64,000 nucleotides of DNA from Corynebacterium casei LMG S-19264. Its GTDB lineage: Bacteria > Actinomycetota > Actinomycetes > Mycobacteriales > Mycobacteriaceae. The DNA lies in contig NZ_CP004350.1 of the NCBI RefSeq assembly GCF_000550785.1, positions 414,009 through 478,008 on the forward strand, written 5' to 3'. How positions within the stretch are numbered: the stretch's first letter is position 1; every line of letters begins with the position of its first letter. Position numbers and translations under genes: made by a program. The notes under the pieces were generated by a model that saw only the letters and a program-made list of their open reading frames with translations, did no database searches and was not told the DNA's origin. Of this stretch, positions 24,428-34,679 are shown in pieces.

Positions 24428-27400
24428 CTACTTGGCCGGAGGGAAGGTGCCTTCGGCGGTGAGACGGATGTCATCGTCAAGCAAGAGCGCAATTTCTGCG
24501 GCCTTGTCGGCGGCGACTGGGCCGTAGTTCTCGATCTCTACGGTGCCGGCTGTGTCAGGTAGACGGCGGCCGTCGATGACCTCGAAGAGAACTTCCTTGC
24601 CAATCATGCCGGCTTCGAAGCGGGCAGCGCCGGTAGCGAGGCGGGCATTGGCCTTCTCGCGCCATTCGGCAGCAGCCTCAGGCGATACCTGCTGAGCTAC
24701 GGCAGCTTCGAAGACACCTGGGTGAGCGTAAACCAGCAGTGCACCCACGTGGCCGAAGCCCAAGGAAGTCAGCGCAGCGGCTTTCACAGGACGGTTAGCT
24801 GCCTCGACATGTAGTGGGGAACGCAGCCAGACAAGGTTCTTCGCCTTTGGCTCAATCAGCGGGTCAACACAGTCCAGAGACTGGTTCGCTGGGATGCGGC
24901 CAGTGCGGAAGACGTCAATCAAACCACCGGTCTGGAACAGTGCCGCACCAGCCTTGGAGTGACCGGTCAGGGTCTTCTGCGAGATGACGAACAGTGGCTG
25001 GTCAACGTCGCGGCCAATAGCTGGCCACAGGATGGAGTGTAGCTCCGACTCGTTCGGGTCATTAGCGTTGGTGGAAGTGTCGTGCTTGGACAGCACCGAA
25101 ACATCGTTCGGGGTCAGACCCAAACCAGCCAGGCCCTTGGCCAGACGGGAGTTCTTACGTCCACGGCCAGCACCCAAAGCACCCAGACCTGGAGCAGGAA
25201 TGGAGGTGTGTGCACCGTCGCCGTAGGAAGCCGCGTGAGCAACCACAGCGTAAACCGGCAGACCCATCTCACGAGCCAGGGAGCCGCGAACCAGAAGGAC
25301 GGTACCGCCGCCTTCTGCCTCGAGGAAGCCGCCACGACGGCGGTCATTCGCACGGGAGATGAAGCGGTCATCAATGCCCTGGTCGGTCATCTTCTTGGTC
25401 TCGGCGGTTGCATTCATATCGCCGAAGCCGGTCAAAGACTCAACCTGAACGTCATCAATACCACCGGCAACAACCAAGTCGGCCTTGCCCAAAGCAATCT
25501 TGTCCACGCCCTCTTCGATGGACACCGCAGCGGTTGCACAAGCACCGATTGGGTGAATCATCGAACCGTAGCCGCCAACCAGAGACTGCATGGTGTGCGC
25601 TGCAATAACGTTTGGCAGTGCCTCCTGCAGGATGTCAGAAGGACGGTCTTCACCGAGCAGACGTGTCACGAAGACCTTGTGCAGGGATTCCATGCCGCCG
25701 ATACCGGTGCCCTGGGTGGTAGCAACCTGTGCTGGGTGGATAACCTGCAGCAACTCTGTTGGGCTGAAACCTGCCTGGGTAAACGCATCCACCGCGGTAA
25801 CCAGGTTCCAGACTGCCATGCGGTCAAGAGCATCCAGCATGTGGTCTGGGATGCCCCACTTGGCTGCATCGAAGTGCTCAGGCATTTGACCTGCAACGGT
25901 GCGGGTCAAGGTTGCCTTGCGTGGAACACGCGCGGTTGCGCCCTTGAGGCGGGTGACTTCCCACTCGCCGTCAACTTCACGCAGCTTGGTAAAGGATGGG
26001 TCTGCTTCTTCAATATCGCGTGCTTCCTGCTCAGAAGCCACGGTGAAGACAATATCGCGGTCCAAGAACACGGAAGTCAGGTCAATAGAGCCCTGGTCAA
26101 CCATGTTGTACTTGTCGGTCAGGGTGCGGATACCGGAGCGGGCAACAACTTCATCGCGGAAGCGGTTGTAGATATCCGCCTCATCGATCTCGTTGCCGTC
26201 CTCGTCGTACCAGGCGGGACGTGGGTCATTTGCCCACTGCACCAGACCGGTCATCCAAGCCAATTCCAGAACACCGGCAGCAGTCAGGTCAACAGAACCA
26301 TCGCGCTGCAGACCGTATTCTGCTTCGAAGCGGGTACGGCCAGAGCCCCAGGAGGAAACCTCGCCGACACCGGCGATGACAACCATGTCATCCAAGTCGG
26401 TGGTGACTTCTCCGACTTCACCTTCTGGCAACGCGGCAGGCAGTTCTACCTGGCGGGTGTTAGGCAAAGCCAGGATGGTGACTTCTTCTGCCGCGGAAAC
26501 GCTATCCGATTCTTCAGAAGCGGATGCGTTTTCCGCGTCTTCGCGAACCTGCGCAGCAAGCTCGGAGATGGAGATCTTGGAAGAACCAAGACCACCGGTC
26601 AGATCCAGCTCCAGTGGAGCCTCGGCTGCCTGCGCGCGGGACTCAGCGGATGCCAAGGACATCAGCTGGGAAGAAATCTCTTCTGGGTCCCACACGTGGA
26701 TGCCAGCTTGTTCTGCAGCTGGGATGAGGATGTCATTGCCACCCATCAGGGAAGTGCCGGATACCCAGCCAATCTTCGCCTGCGCTAGGGTGACACCTTC
26801 TGGCCAGCCTGCCTCTGCAGACCACTTCGCCAAAATAGCGTCCAAAGCTGCCTTGACCTCGCCATAAGCGCCGTCGCCGCCGAACATGCCGCGGTTCGGG
26901 GAACCAGGCAGAACGATGTGGCAGCGGGTGTCCACGCCTTGCTGCGCAAGGTTGGACAGGCCAGCGATGGTGCGCTCAACCGACCACAGCAGCAGACGGG
27001 TCTGGTTCTCTGCCTGCGGACCTGCATCCGCAACGGAACCGGACACGCTTGGTGCCGCGAATGGGAATGCCAAGGTTGGGGTCAAAGCTGGCTTGGTGAT
27101 CTTGACTTCGTTGCCAACAGACTCACGCTGCTCAGTGCCAATCCAGTCGATGAGGGCATCAACGTCGCGGTAGGAGCTAAGGTTCGCTGGAACAACCCAC
27201 AGGGCTGCGCCTGGGATGGCGTGTGCAGCGTAGAGCTTGCGTGCGAATTCCTTACGGGACTGGCTGACACGGGACGCGGTCATGATGACGGTCGCGCCGC
27301 CTTCGAGCAGACGCTCCACCAAAGCGGTAGCAATGGAACCAGGTGCAGCACCGGTGACCAGTGCGACATCGCCGGCGAACTCGCCGTTGAGTTCTTCACG

Positions 27401-30400
27401 TGCTGCTGAAGCAATAGCCTGCAGGGTTTCTGTAGAGGTTGCCTTCGCGTGCGCACCCGTGGATACAGCGGTGTTGTTAGCCCACCACTCAGCTTGCTTA
27501 GCGATAGTCTCGCCGGTGCCACGGAAACGGTCCGCTGGAAGGTCCAGCTCGCCGAGCGCGACGCGCGCGAGGTCTTCACGTGCGGAAGCCCAACGGTCAT
27601 CGAAAAGCACTGCTTGCTTTGCATCGAATGCTGGGGTGACGGTCTTCGCCCAACCGGACCCGAGCTCAGCCTCAACGGTCTCGAACAAGGTGTTGTCAGT
27701 CTCTGGGGTCTCTGGTGCTTCATCGACCAGACCGAGCTGCGTCAGAATCTGGCGAGCAGCGGTTGCCAGAACACCGTTTTCACCGGTGACGGTGTCAGCA
27801 TAAGCATCCAGGGCCGCGGAGTCTACAACTCCACCGCCGCCAGCGGAACCAGCGGAACCCATGGACACGGACGTGCCGTGAGCTGCCGCGACGGACTGAA
27901 CTGCGGCATCGACAAGAGCGTCCACATCCGACTTCGAGGAAGCAGAAGATGGAACGGTGGACAAGGAGCCACCACGCACGGAATCTTCTTCGCGGGAGCC
28001 GAGCAGGATTTCTGCCTCAACATGGGAAGCCCAAGAAGCAGGCAGTCCCCAGGTGCCGGTGACGCGCTCAGAAATGTAGGCCGGCTTCACGCCTGCTGCA
28101 CCAGTGAGCTGGCGCAGACGAGCAGTGATTGCCTCAGACAAGACGGTGCCGAATGGGGAGTAACCCGGTGCAGCAGTCTTGACGCGCTCGCGCAGGGTTG
28201 CCACGTCAGCATCAGCTGCGCCATCAATAGCTGGCACGCCGATTTCCGCGGACATATCCATCAACAGCTGGTTACGGCGGGAGGAGACACCGTTGGTGAG
28301 CTCTTCGACCGTATCGGTGTCATTGATCTGGTCCTGGCGGATCTTGTTCTGGAAAGCGAACAGAACCATGATTGCTTCAGCAGCGCTAAATGGCAGGTCC
28401 GGAGCATCGCTGGCTGCAGTGGCGCCAGCCGACGATACAGGCGCTGATGGTGCAGCAGCGACGGTCTGTGGCTCAGCAGATGGGATGGCCTGAGTGTTGT
28501 CAGATGCGGCAGCGGCGGATTCCGCTGGTGCTTCCGATGCAGAGGTGGAAGACGTTGCTTCGCGCTCTTCGGCGTCGAAGGTAGCAGCTGGTGCTTCCTT
28601 GACGTCTTGCAGCATGACCTGATCCTGGTCGCGCTCAACGTTGAATACTGGCAGGTCAACGCCCGCGATGTCCATGGAACGCTTAGCCAGGTTGGTCAAG
28701 GTAGGCGATGCCGCGAGACCAACTTCAATGATCTGGTCTACTTCACCAAAGAGCAGTTCCTGGGTTTCAATCCAGCGAACTGGGGAAGCGAACTGCCAGG
28801 ACAGCAGCTCGATGACGAGCAGGCGAGCAAGAGCTTGGTCATCAAGGTCTTCAACCTTGAGGTTGTCCAGCTTGCCGGAAGGAGCCAGTGGCTTAACCTT
28901 CTCCACGAATTCCTGGGTGAGCTCGAATGGGGAAGCCACCAGGTTTGGCACGTAACGGCCAACCAGTGCGTCCAAGTCGAGGGTTGCTGGCAGCAGTTCA
29001 TCGAGCTTTTCAGCGAATGCTGGAACGCCGCCGCGCAGAACCTGGGAGTGGAAAGGCACGTCAATGCCAGGAACCGTGACATATGCGCGGTCCTTGACGG
29101 AGTTAGCCTTCTTCTTCAGTGCGGCCAGACCAGCCTTGGTACCCGCGATGGAGTACTGCTGGCCAGCGATGTTGTAGTTAACAATCTCCAGGAACTCGCC
29201 GGTTTCTTCGGCGGTCTGAGCAATGTATGCCTCAACCTGGTCAGCTGGAACACCAATCATGTTTGGACGCAGTGCGCCCATGCCGTAGTTGGAGTTACCG
29301 TTTGCATCGCGCTCAACGAGCGTGCCCATGGCGGAACCACGAGAGTACACGATGTCAATGACAGCTTCGAGGTCGAAGATATTCGCCAAAGATGCAAGCG
29401 CGGTGTACTCACCAAGGGAGTGGCCGGCGTACATGGAGTTGGTGCCCAAAGCGCCAGCTTCGCGCAGACGCTCAGTCTGGGCATAAGCAACCACTGCGAG
29501 GGCGACCTGGGTGAACTGGGTCAGGTGCAGAACGCCGTTCGGGTGGATGAACTTGGTGCCGCGAACAACCAGCTCAGTTGGGTTGTCATCAATGATCTGG
29601 CGGATGCTAAAGCCCAGCGCGGTGCGGGTGTGGCGGTCAGCGCGGCGCCATACCTCGCGTGCGGCTGCCGATGCATCACGGTCGCCACGGCCCATGCCCT
29701 CAGCCTGGATGCCCTGGCCTGGGTAGACATAAGCGGTGCGTGGCTGCGCCATCAGTGCCTGGCCGCGGGAAACGACTTCGCCGTCGATACGGCAGGTGAC
29801 CTCGAATGCAGCGTGGATGCCCTTGCGGCCGACGCGCTCAACGGTGATTTCAACCTCGTCATTGAGCTGAACCATGCCGAACATGGAGTAGGTCCAGCCG
29901 ACCACGGTGCCGTGGTTGCCAGCCAGGTGCTGAGCGGTGGCCGAGAGCCACATGCCGTGCACCAGTGGTGCTTCCAGGTTGACCAGCCGTGCTGCGTTGG
30001 TGGAGGTGTGAATTGGGTTGTAGTCACCAGAGACCAGCGCGAATGGGGTCATGTCTGCTGGTGCGGTGACAACAGCGCGGTCCACGAAGGAGCGTGGAGT
30101 GGTCTCCACCTTGTCCTGGGACTTGCCGCCGCCCCATGCTGGTGCAGGAACTGGGACAGAAGAACCGGTTGCGCGGCCACGGATGGCGAAACGCTGCATC
30201 TGCGTTGCGACGACTTCCTGGGTCTGCGCGTCACGCAGTTCCAGTTCAACGGTGACAATGCGGCCCGCGTTGGATTCGGCGATAGAAGCACAACGGGAAG
30301 TTACGTCAATGCGACGGCCTTCGCCCTTGGCTCCTCTCGCGAGTTCCTGGAGAGGAACTCGCACGTCAACAACGTGGTCCAGGTGAACCGCGTTGAGCAG

Positions 30401-33400
30401 GCCTTCGATGACTGGAAAGTCAGTGCCAGCTGGCTCGCCGTGCTCTTCGGTCAAACGACCGGTGCCCAGCGCGGTGTAGATTGCTGGCCAGCAAGGGCCA
30501 ACCAGTGCGTCCGGGGTACCAGCATTTGCGGTGCCCAGGGCTGCGCCGGTGACAGCGGTGTGCGCGGTCAGCAGGGTAGAAGGCAAAGTGAAGGAGTACT
30601 CCACCAGGCCGTAGGGGTTCTCTTCAGAGACAGAACCCTCAATAACCTTCGGCAGTGCGGTGATTTCATCGCCGGTCTCGGAGATGGAACCAACACCAGC
30701 AACGCCTGCGAGCAGGTCAAAGACGGCCTTTGGTAAACGTGCATCATCCACAACTGGGGATGCACCGGTTGCTACTGCCTCAGACAGCGCAACTGGGATG
30801 TCCACGTGCTTGACGTAGAACGGACGCTGCTCTTCGGGGAGGTTATCCCAGTAAGAATCAGAGTTGATGCGAATGGCCAAGCCTTCGCCGTCATCAACGA
30901 TGTCGAATGCTTCGTCTGGCAGCTCAAATGCTGGGTTAGCAATGAGGTGACCGTGCCACATGATGGTTGGCGCGTTGCGCAGGAATTCTTCTGCGGTCTT
31001 AGCCGAAGCCAAGCGGGAGTAGAGGGAAACCGACTCCACGCCGGCATCGCCAAGCGCTGCGGTGGTTGCGTCCTCGAAGCGGCCAAGCAGCTCAGCTACT
31101 GGCTCATTCTTCTTGGTAATACCCGCAACAGCGACTGGGCCAGGGATGATACGTACGCCGTCAGCGTCGTAGCGTGGGTCCTGTGCCTGCCACAGGGTGT
31201 CCTTTGCAAACCATTCCTTGAGATCACCGTCAATAGCGGTGGTCCACGGCATTGGCTTGACGTGCTTGCGGATAAGGGTTGGGAACCATGCCTCATCACG
31301 AGTGTTGACCTTGGTGGTCTTCGCATTCGGGTAAGCAGCAATCAGCTTTGCCACTGCCTCTGGTGCGTTCTCGGAATCTTCGAGTGAAGGGAACAGGGTT
31401 GGGATTTCACCATGGTCAGCTTCGTTGAGACGAGCCTCAACGCGCTGCAGAAGATCATGGAAACGATCGTGCCAGGTTGGGTCAACCCATGGGAATGCAC
31501 GTTCTGCGAAGCGGGAAGCCCACTCCTCGTAGGTCATTTCCGAAACATCGCCGAAGTAAGGTTTCGAGGTCTTTGCCAAAGCCGCGATGATTTCATCACG
31601 GCGGGAGTCATAGTCCTCGATAGGGATCGAGGTGATCAGGCGGGATGCCTTAGCGAAAGAGTTATCAACCTCGTGCAGGTCAGCCAACAGGTGGGACTGG
31701 GAGGAAGATACGCCGCCGTCAGCCTTCAGGCGGCCAACCCAGCCGCCGTTGGTGTCTGGGGTGATACCTGGGGTGTCAACGAGCAGCTGCTTGACGTCAT
31801 CATTAGCAGTTGCTTCCTTGGTTGCCATGGCAACGGTGCCCAAGAAGACGCCATCAACCGGCATGATTGGCAAGCCGTACTTGGTGGACCAGGAACCGGT
31901 CAGGTACTCAGATGCACGGTCAGGGGAGTAGATGCCGCCACCAACGGTGATCGCAAGGTTGGCGTGCTGGCGTGCCGATGCATAGGTGGCTAGCAGCATT
32001 TCATCCAGGTCAACCCACGAGTGGTGGCCACCAGCGTGGCCGTCTTCGATCTGGATGATGACGCGGTGCTCAGGATTATCCGCAGCGATAGCGATGCAGT
32101 CCTGAATCTGCTTGGTGGTACCTGGCTTGAAGGAGATATAAGGGAATCCATCAGCGGTGAGCTGGTCCAGCAGTTCCTTTGCTTCATCCAACTCAGGGAT
32201 ACCCGCGGAAATGGTGACGCCGGTAAAAGCCGCGCCGTTAGCGCGTGCCTTTGGCACAATGCGAGCCTGACCGAACTGCAGGTTCCACAGGTAGCGGTCG
32301 AAGAACATGGTGTTAAATGCTGCGGTGCGACCTGGCTCCAAAAGCTCCATCATGCCGTCTTTATTGATGGTAAAAGCTTCATCGGAGTACTGTCCGCCGC
32401 CGGCCATCTCTGACCAGTAGCCGCCGTTTGCAGCAGCAGCAACAATGCCCGGATCCATGGTGGTTGGGGTCATACCGCCCAGGATGATGGGGGACATGCC
32501 GGTCCACTCAGAGAAACGGGTCTGGGTGTAGGACTTGCCGTTTGGCAGGGAAATCAGCTTTGGTGAGAACTCTTCGTAGTTCACAGCGGTTGGCAGCTCA
32601 GTACCTGGGGTTGCCAGATTATCGCGCTCAGCTGGGGTAGCGGCAGGAACAACTACCTTGCCGGTACCGCCAACTAGTGGTGCAGTCAAAGAAGACAGGC
32701 CACGGTCCAGCGCTACTAGGTAGTTGGAGTCCAATGCCGCAACGGCCTCAACCCAGCTGTGTGGCTGAACCAGGATGGAGTCAGCGAGTTCGCGTGCCAG
32801 CTTTGCGTCCAGGCCACACTGCTGTGCGTATTCCACGGTCAAGTCTGCAGTGGCCTGCAGGGATGAGTGGTGGAAAGGAAGTGCTACCGGCAGAACGTCG
32901 AACTTCGGGTTGATTTCAGAACCACCGATGAGACGCTCTTCGAGTGCCTCATTGTAGGACTTTGCAGCATGCTCGATGTTGGACTCGGTCTTAGCCAAAT
33001 CCTCTGGAGTGCCGGACAATGCAAAGTGCACGCGGCCGTTGACAACAGCAATAGCTGCGTCACCCGCGAGGTACTCTTCAACCAGTTCACGTGGCACGCC
33101 ACGGACAGTCAACATGTGGGAGCGGGAATCATTCGCGCCCTGGGTAACAGCAGCTGCGGTACCCATCAAAACTGCAAGAGCCAGGGCCTGGCGTGCATCC
33201 TTGACAGCTGCAACGCCCAAAGAACCCTGGGAGTGACCAGCAAGCTGCGCGGAGTCTACGTCCAAGCCAAGCTCACGAAGGTGGTCAATGGCACCAATCT
33301 GGCCCAGAACAATACCTGGGATGGAGTATGCCGGGTAAGCGTCATAGTCCTTAGCCACTGGTGGCTCGCCCGCTGGGGTGCTAGCCAATTCTTCCAAGCG

Positions 33401-33613
33401 CTCATAGACACCTGGGCAAGAGGAGGCGATGATTCGCGCTACAGGGCCGGTGGTGGTGCGTACTTCTGCAAGGATATTGCGCAGGTTTTCTGCCTGGTGG
33501 TGGCTGGCTGCGGCATCGGCGATAGCCTTTTGCCATGCAGAACCCTGACCTGCAAACAGCACTGCCGGAGCAGTGCTGTCATTGGACAAGGTAAGCAAGG
33601 GGGTCAACGACAT
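24428..33613 (-). CDS. fas: Type I fatty acid synthase
   Basis: A 3061-residue multifunctional synthase makes acyl-CoAs for phospholipid and corynomycolate. Domain order is actinobacterial/fungal: acetyltransferase (GHSQG, Ser about 128), enoyl reductase (GGMTPTTMDPGI, about 379), dehydratase hotdog (SGDYNPIHT, about 1190), malonyl/palmitoyl transferase (YAGHSLGEYT, Ser about 1399), ACP (NGVSSRRNQLL, phosphopantetheine Ser about 1777), ketoreductase (ALVTGAAPGSIATALVE, about 2080) and ketosynthase (HPIGACATAAVS, Cys about 2692). No phosphopantetheinyl transferase domain is present, so a separate AcpS is needed. The ATG follows AAAGAGGAC at good spacing. The last 960 bp are duplicated at 20021-20980. 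Confidence 0.97.
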   Translation of the reverse strand: MSLTPLLTLSNDSTAPAVLFAGQGSAWQKAIADAAASHHQAENLRNILAEVRTTTGPVARIIASSCPGVYERLEELASTPAGEPPVAKDYDAYPAYSIPGIVLGQIGAIDHLRELGLDVDSAQLAGHSQGSLGVAAVKDARQALALAVLMGTAAAVTQGANDSRSHMLTVRGVPRELVEEYLAGDAAIAVVNGRVHFALSGTPEDLAKTESNIEHAAKSYNEALEERLIGGSEINPKFDVLPVALPFHHSSLQATADLTVEYAQQCGLDAKLARELADSILVQPHSWVEAVAALDSNYLVALDRGLSSLTAPLVGGTGKVVVPAATPAERDNLATPGTELPTAVNYEEFSPKLISLPNGKSYTQTRFSEWTGMSPIILGGMTPTTMDPGIVAAAANGGYWSEMAGGGQYSDEAFTINKDGMMELLEPGRTAAFNTMFFDRYLWNLQFGQARIVPKARANGAAFTGVTISAGIPELDEAKELLDQLTADGFPYISFKPGTTKQIQDCIAIAADNPEHRVIIQIEDGHAGGHHSWVDLDEMLLATYASARQHANLAITVGGGIYSPDRASEYLTGSWSTKYGLPIMPVDGVFLGTVAMATKEATANDDVKQLLVDTPGITPDTNGGWVGRLKADGGVSSSQSHLLADLHEVDNSFAKASRLITSIPIEDYDSRRDEIIAALAKTSKPYFGDVSEMTYEEWASRFAERAFPWVDPTWHDRFHDLLQRVEARLNEADHGEIPTLFPSLEDSENAPEAVAKLIAAYPNAKTTKVNTRDEAWFPTLIRKHVKPMPWTTAIDGDLKEWFAKDTLWQAQDPRYDADGVRIIPGPVAVAGITKKNEPVAELLGRFEDATTAALGDAGVESVSLYSRLASAKTAEEFLRNAPTIMWHGHLIANPAFELPDEAFDIVDDGEGLAIRINSDSYWDNLPEEQRPFYVKHVDIPVALSEAVATGASPVVDDARLPKAVFDLLAGVAGVGSISETGDEITALPKVIEGSVSEENPYGLVEYSFTLPSTLLTAHTAVTGAALGTANAGTPDALVGPCWPAIYTALGTGRLTEEHGEPAGTDFPVIEGLLNAVHLDHVVDVRVPLQELARGAKGEGRRIDVTSRCASIAESNAGRIVTVELELRDAQTQEVVATQMQRFAIRGRATGSSVPVPAPAWGGGKSQDKVETTPRSFVDRAVVTAPADMTPFALVSGDYNPIHTSTNAARLVNLEAPLVHGMWLSATAQHLAGNHGTVVGWTYSMFGMVQLNDEVEITVERVGRKGIHAAFEVTCRIDGEVVSRGQALMAQPRTAYVYPGQGIQAEGMGRGDRDASAAAREVWRRADRHTRTALGFSIRQIIDDNPTELVVRGTKFIHPNGVLHLTQFTQVALAVVAYAQTERLREAGALGTNSMYAGHSLGEYTALASLANIFDLEAVIDIVYSRGSAMGTLVERDANGNSNYGMGALRPNMIGVPADQVEAYIAQTAEETGEFLEIVNYNIAGQQYSIAGTKAGLAALKKKANSVKDRAYVTVPGIDVPFHSQVLRGGVPAFAEKLDELLPATLDLDALVGRYVPNLVASPFELTQEFVEKVKPLAPSGKLDNLKVEDLDDQALARLLVIELLSWQFASPVRWIETQELLFGEVDQIIEVGLAASPTLTNLAKRSMDIAGVDLPVFNVERDQDQVMLQDVKEAPAATFDAEEREATSSTSASEAPAESAAAASDNTQAIPSAEPQTVAAAPSAPVSSAGATAASDAPDLPFSAAEAIMVLFAFQNKIRQDQINDTDTVEELTNGVSSRRNQLLMDMSAEIGVPAIDGAADADVATLRERVKTAAPGYSPFGTVLSEAITARLRQLTGAAGVKPAYISERVTGTWGLPASWASHVEAEILLGSREEDSVRGGSLSTVPSSASSKSDVDALVDAAVQSVAAAHGTSVSMGSAGSAGGGGVVDSAALDAYADTVTGENGVLATAARQILTQLGLVDEAPETPETDNTLFETVEAELGSGWAKTVTPAFDAKQAVLFDDRWASAREDLARVALGELDLPADRFRGTGETIAKQAEWWANNTAVSTGAHAKATSTETLQAIASAAREELNGEFAGDVALVTGAAPGSIATALVERLLEGGATVIMTASRVSQSRKEFARKLYAAHAIPGAALWVVPANLSSYRDVDALIDWIGTEQRESVGNEVKITKPALTPTLAFPFAAPSVSGSVADAGPQAENQTRLLLWSVERTIAGLSNLAQQGVDTRCHIVLPGSPNRGMFGGDGAYGEVKAALDAILAKWSAEAGWPEGVTLAQAKIGWVSGTSLMGGNDILIPAAEQAGIHVWDPEEISSQLMSLASAESRAQAAEAPLELDLTGGLGSSKISISELAAQVREDAENASASEESDSVSAAEEVTILALPNTRQVELPAALPEGEVGEVTTDLDDMVVIAGVGEVSSWGSGRTRFEAEYGLQRDGSVDLTAAGVLELAWMTGLVQWANDPRPAWYDEDGNEIDEADIYNRFRDEVVARSGIRTLTDKYNMVDQGSIDLTSVFLDRDIVFTVASEQEARDIEEADPSFTKLREVDGEWEVTRLKGATARVPRKATLTRTVAGQMPEHFDAAKWGIPDHMLDALDRMAVWNLVTAVDAFTQAGFSPTELLQVIHPAQVATTQGTGIGGMESLHKVFVTRLLGEDRPSDILQEALPNVIAAHTMQSLVGGYGSMIHPIGACATAAVSIEEGVDKIALGKADLVVAGGIDDVQVESLTGFGDMNATAETKKMTDQGIDDRFISRANDRRRGGFLEAEGGGTVLLVRGSLAREMGLPVYAVVAHAASYGDGAHTSIPAPGLGALGAGRGRKNSRLAKGLAGLGLTPNDVSVLSKHDTSTNANDPNESELHSILWPAIGRDVDQPLFVISQKTLTGHSKAGAALFQTGGLIDVFRTGRIPANQSLDCVDPLIEPKAKNLVWLRSPLHVEAANRPVKAAALTSLGFGHVGALLVYAHPGVFEAAVAQQVSPEAAAEWREKANARLATGAARFEAGMIGKEVLFEVIDGRRLPDTAGTVEIENYGPVAADKAAEIALLLDDDIRLTAEGTFPPAK
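24429..25388. repeat. Right copy of the ~960-bp fas 3' direct repeat
   Basis: Same orientation as 20021-20980, offset 4408 bp, only a handful of differences seen. The pair flanks the IS and the exported-protein cassette and could recombine to delete them. Confidence 0.9.
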
Positions 33614-34098
33614 AACTGTTAGTCCTCTTTAAACGTATCGGTGATATTTTCCGTGGCTTTTCCCTAAGCCAGAAAGTGGCGCGATAGGCGTCATGGAGTT
33701 TGCTAAACAAATACAAACTATCGCGATTACGCCACCGTAGCCTACTTGTGCGTAAGTTTGGAGCTTCACACACCCAAATGTGAGGTTTTTCTCATATTTG
33801 CAAAAGATGTAACCGATCGTGTCCTGACCACGAGAATCACCGAGGAAAACTCACGAAATAGTCCCCGAATTTAACGTAAAACCAGCCTGTTACGACCCTG
33901 AAATTTCACTGAAAATGCCTGGATCTTGGATGAGGTTAAAGGGGGCGATTATCTTCGATTTTAAACTGAGAATGACGTTCTGTATGGAGTTCGGTAAACT
34001 TAGGCGCGTCAACATACGTGTGTGAAATTTGCAAAGTTGTGGTTACTTTGTACGAAAGATAGGGGCATAGGGGTAAGGAGAAGGTTAAATCAATAGTT
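33614..34098. other. 485-bp divergent region between fas and the exported protein at 34099
   Basis: No gene is seen. It must hold the fas promoter (reverse strand). An 8-bp inverted repeat CGCGATAG (33680-33687) / CTATCGCG (33718-33725) lies 67-112 bp upstream of fas and could be a regulator site. A RamB-like box lies at 34028-34040 near the forward gene. Confidence 0.5.
34028..34040 (-). promoter_or_regulatory. RamB-like box upstream of the exported protein gene
   Basis: On the reverse strand this reads ACAACTTTGCAAA, one mismatch from the RamB consensus as remembered. It lies about 60 bp before 34099 and 415 bp from fas. Low-specificity prediction. Confidence 0.3.
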
Positions 34099-34662
34099 GT
34101 GTCGTTATTGTCTGTAATTTTGGTGCTTGGCATTGCTCCGCCTGCGACTGCAAAGGGGGAGCCGAATTTGTCTGAAATCACGGCAGAGCAGGCAGAAGTT
34201 TACGAACTTGAAGAAGACATTGCCGATGGCTTCGAAACAATGTTCACTAAGGTAGTTGTGCCAAATGAAAACGGAGTCTGGGAAGTCGATCCCGAGGCTG
34301 CCGCAGAAATACTTCCTGAAATGTCGATGGAAGAGTTGCAAAGCGCAGCAGATTTGCTTAACGCTGAAGAACAGTCCGCCGCGCAGACGCGGAGCGCAGG
34401 AGCTTATGGTCGCTGTGTGGCAGAAAGTTTTCTACCTGGGTTTATCAATTACTCTGATGCTGTTCGAATTGGGCAAAGGCTAAGGGCTAAGGACTGGAAA
34501 GGTGCAGCTAATGTGTTGACACAGGCATGGGCTACAGCTGCCGCAGGAAATGCCTTGGAATATGGGGCGTCACAGGGTCTCCGTGAATTTCTGAAAAAGA
34601 ATCCTGCCGTATTCACCGCCAGGATAGTGGTGTATGCCGCATCTTGCGCTCTGACTACATAG
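34099..34662 (+). CDS. Exported protein with propeptide-like region, candidate secreted effector precursor
   Basis: This 187-residue frame begins with a hydrophobic signal-like segment (VSLLSVILVLGIAPPATAKG). Then follows an acidic region of about 80 residues ending in a helical motif (MSMEELQSAADLLNAEEQSA), a possible cleavage zone (AQTRSAGAYG), and an 85-residue tail with two Cys and helix-forming sequence (LTQAWATAAAGNALEYGASQ). A similar pre-region motif (SLTRQQRSELAELLTGE) occurs in the exported protein at 49763. The GTG start is the first in frame; the open frame extends upstream with basic residues (KVKSIVV) but no start codon, so the true start may be damaged. AAGGAG lies 16 bases upstream. 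Function unknown; a bacteriocin-like precursor is speculation. Confidence 0.55.
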   Translation: MSLLSVILVLGIAPPATAKGEPNLSEITAEQAEVYELEEDIADGFETMFTKVVVPNENGVWEVDPEAAAEILPEMSMEELQSAADLLNAEEQSAAQTRSAGAYGRCVAESFLPGFINYSDAVRIGQRLRAKDWKGAANVLTQAWATAAAGNALEYGASQGLREFLKKNPAVFTARIVVYAASCALTT

Positions 34663-34679
34663 CTCAAAAGGATGGAATT

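Noticed and set aside
25082-26788. 568-codon forward frame antisense to the fas 3' end
   Set aside because: Shadow of fas; a matching shadow also appears over the truncated copy, as expected.
28607-30736. Very long forward-strand open frame (709 codons) antisense to fas
   Set aside because: It lies wholly inside the fas coding sequence; its length reflects codon bias of fas. The translation has no domain.
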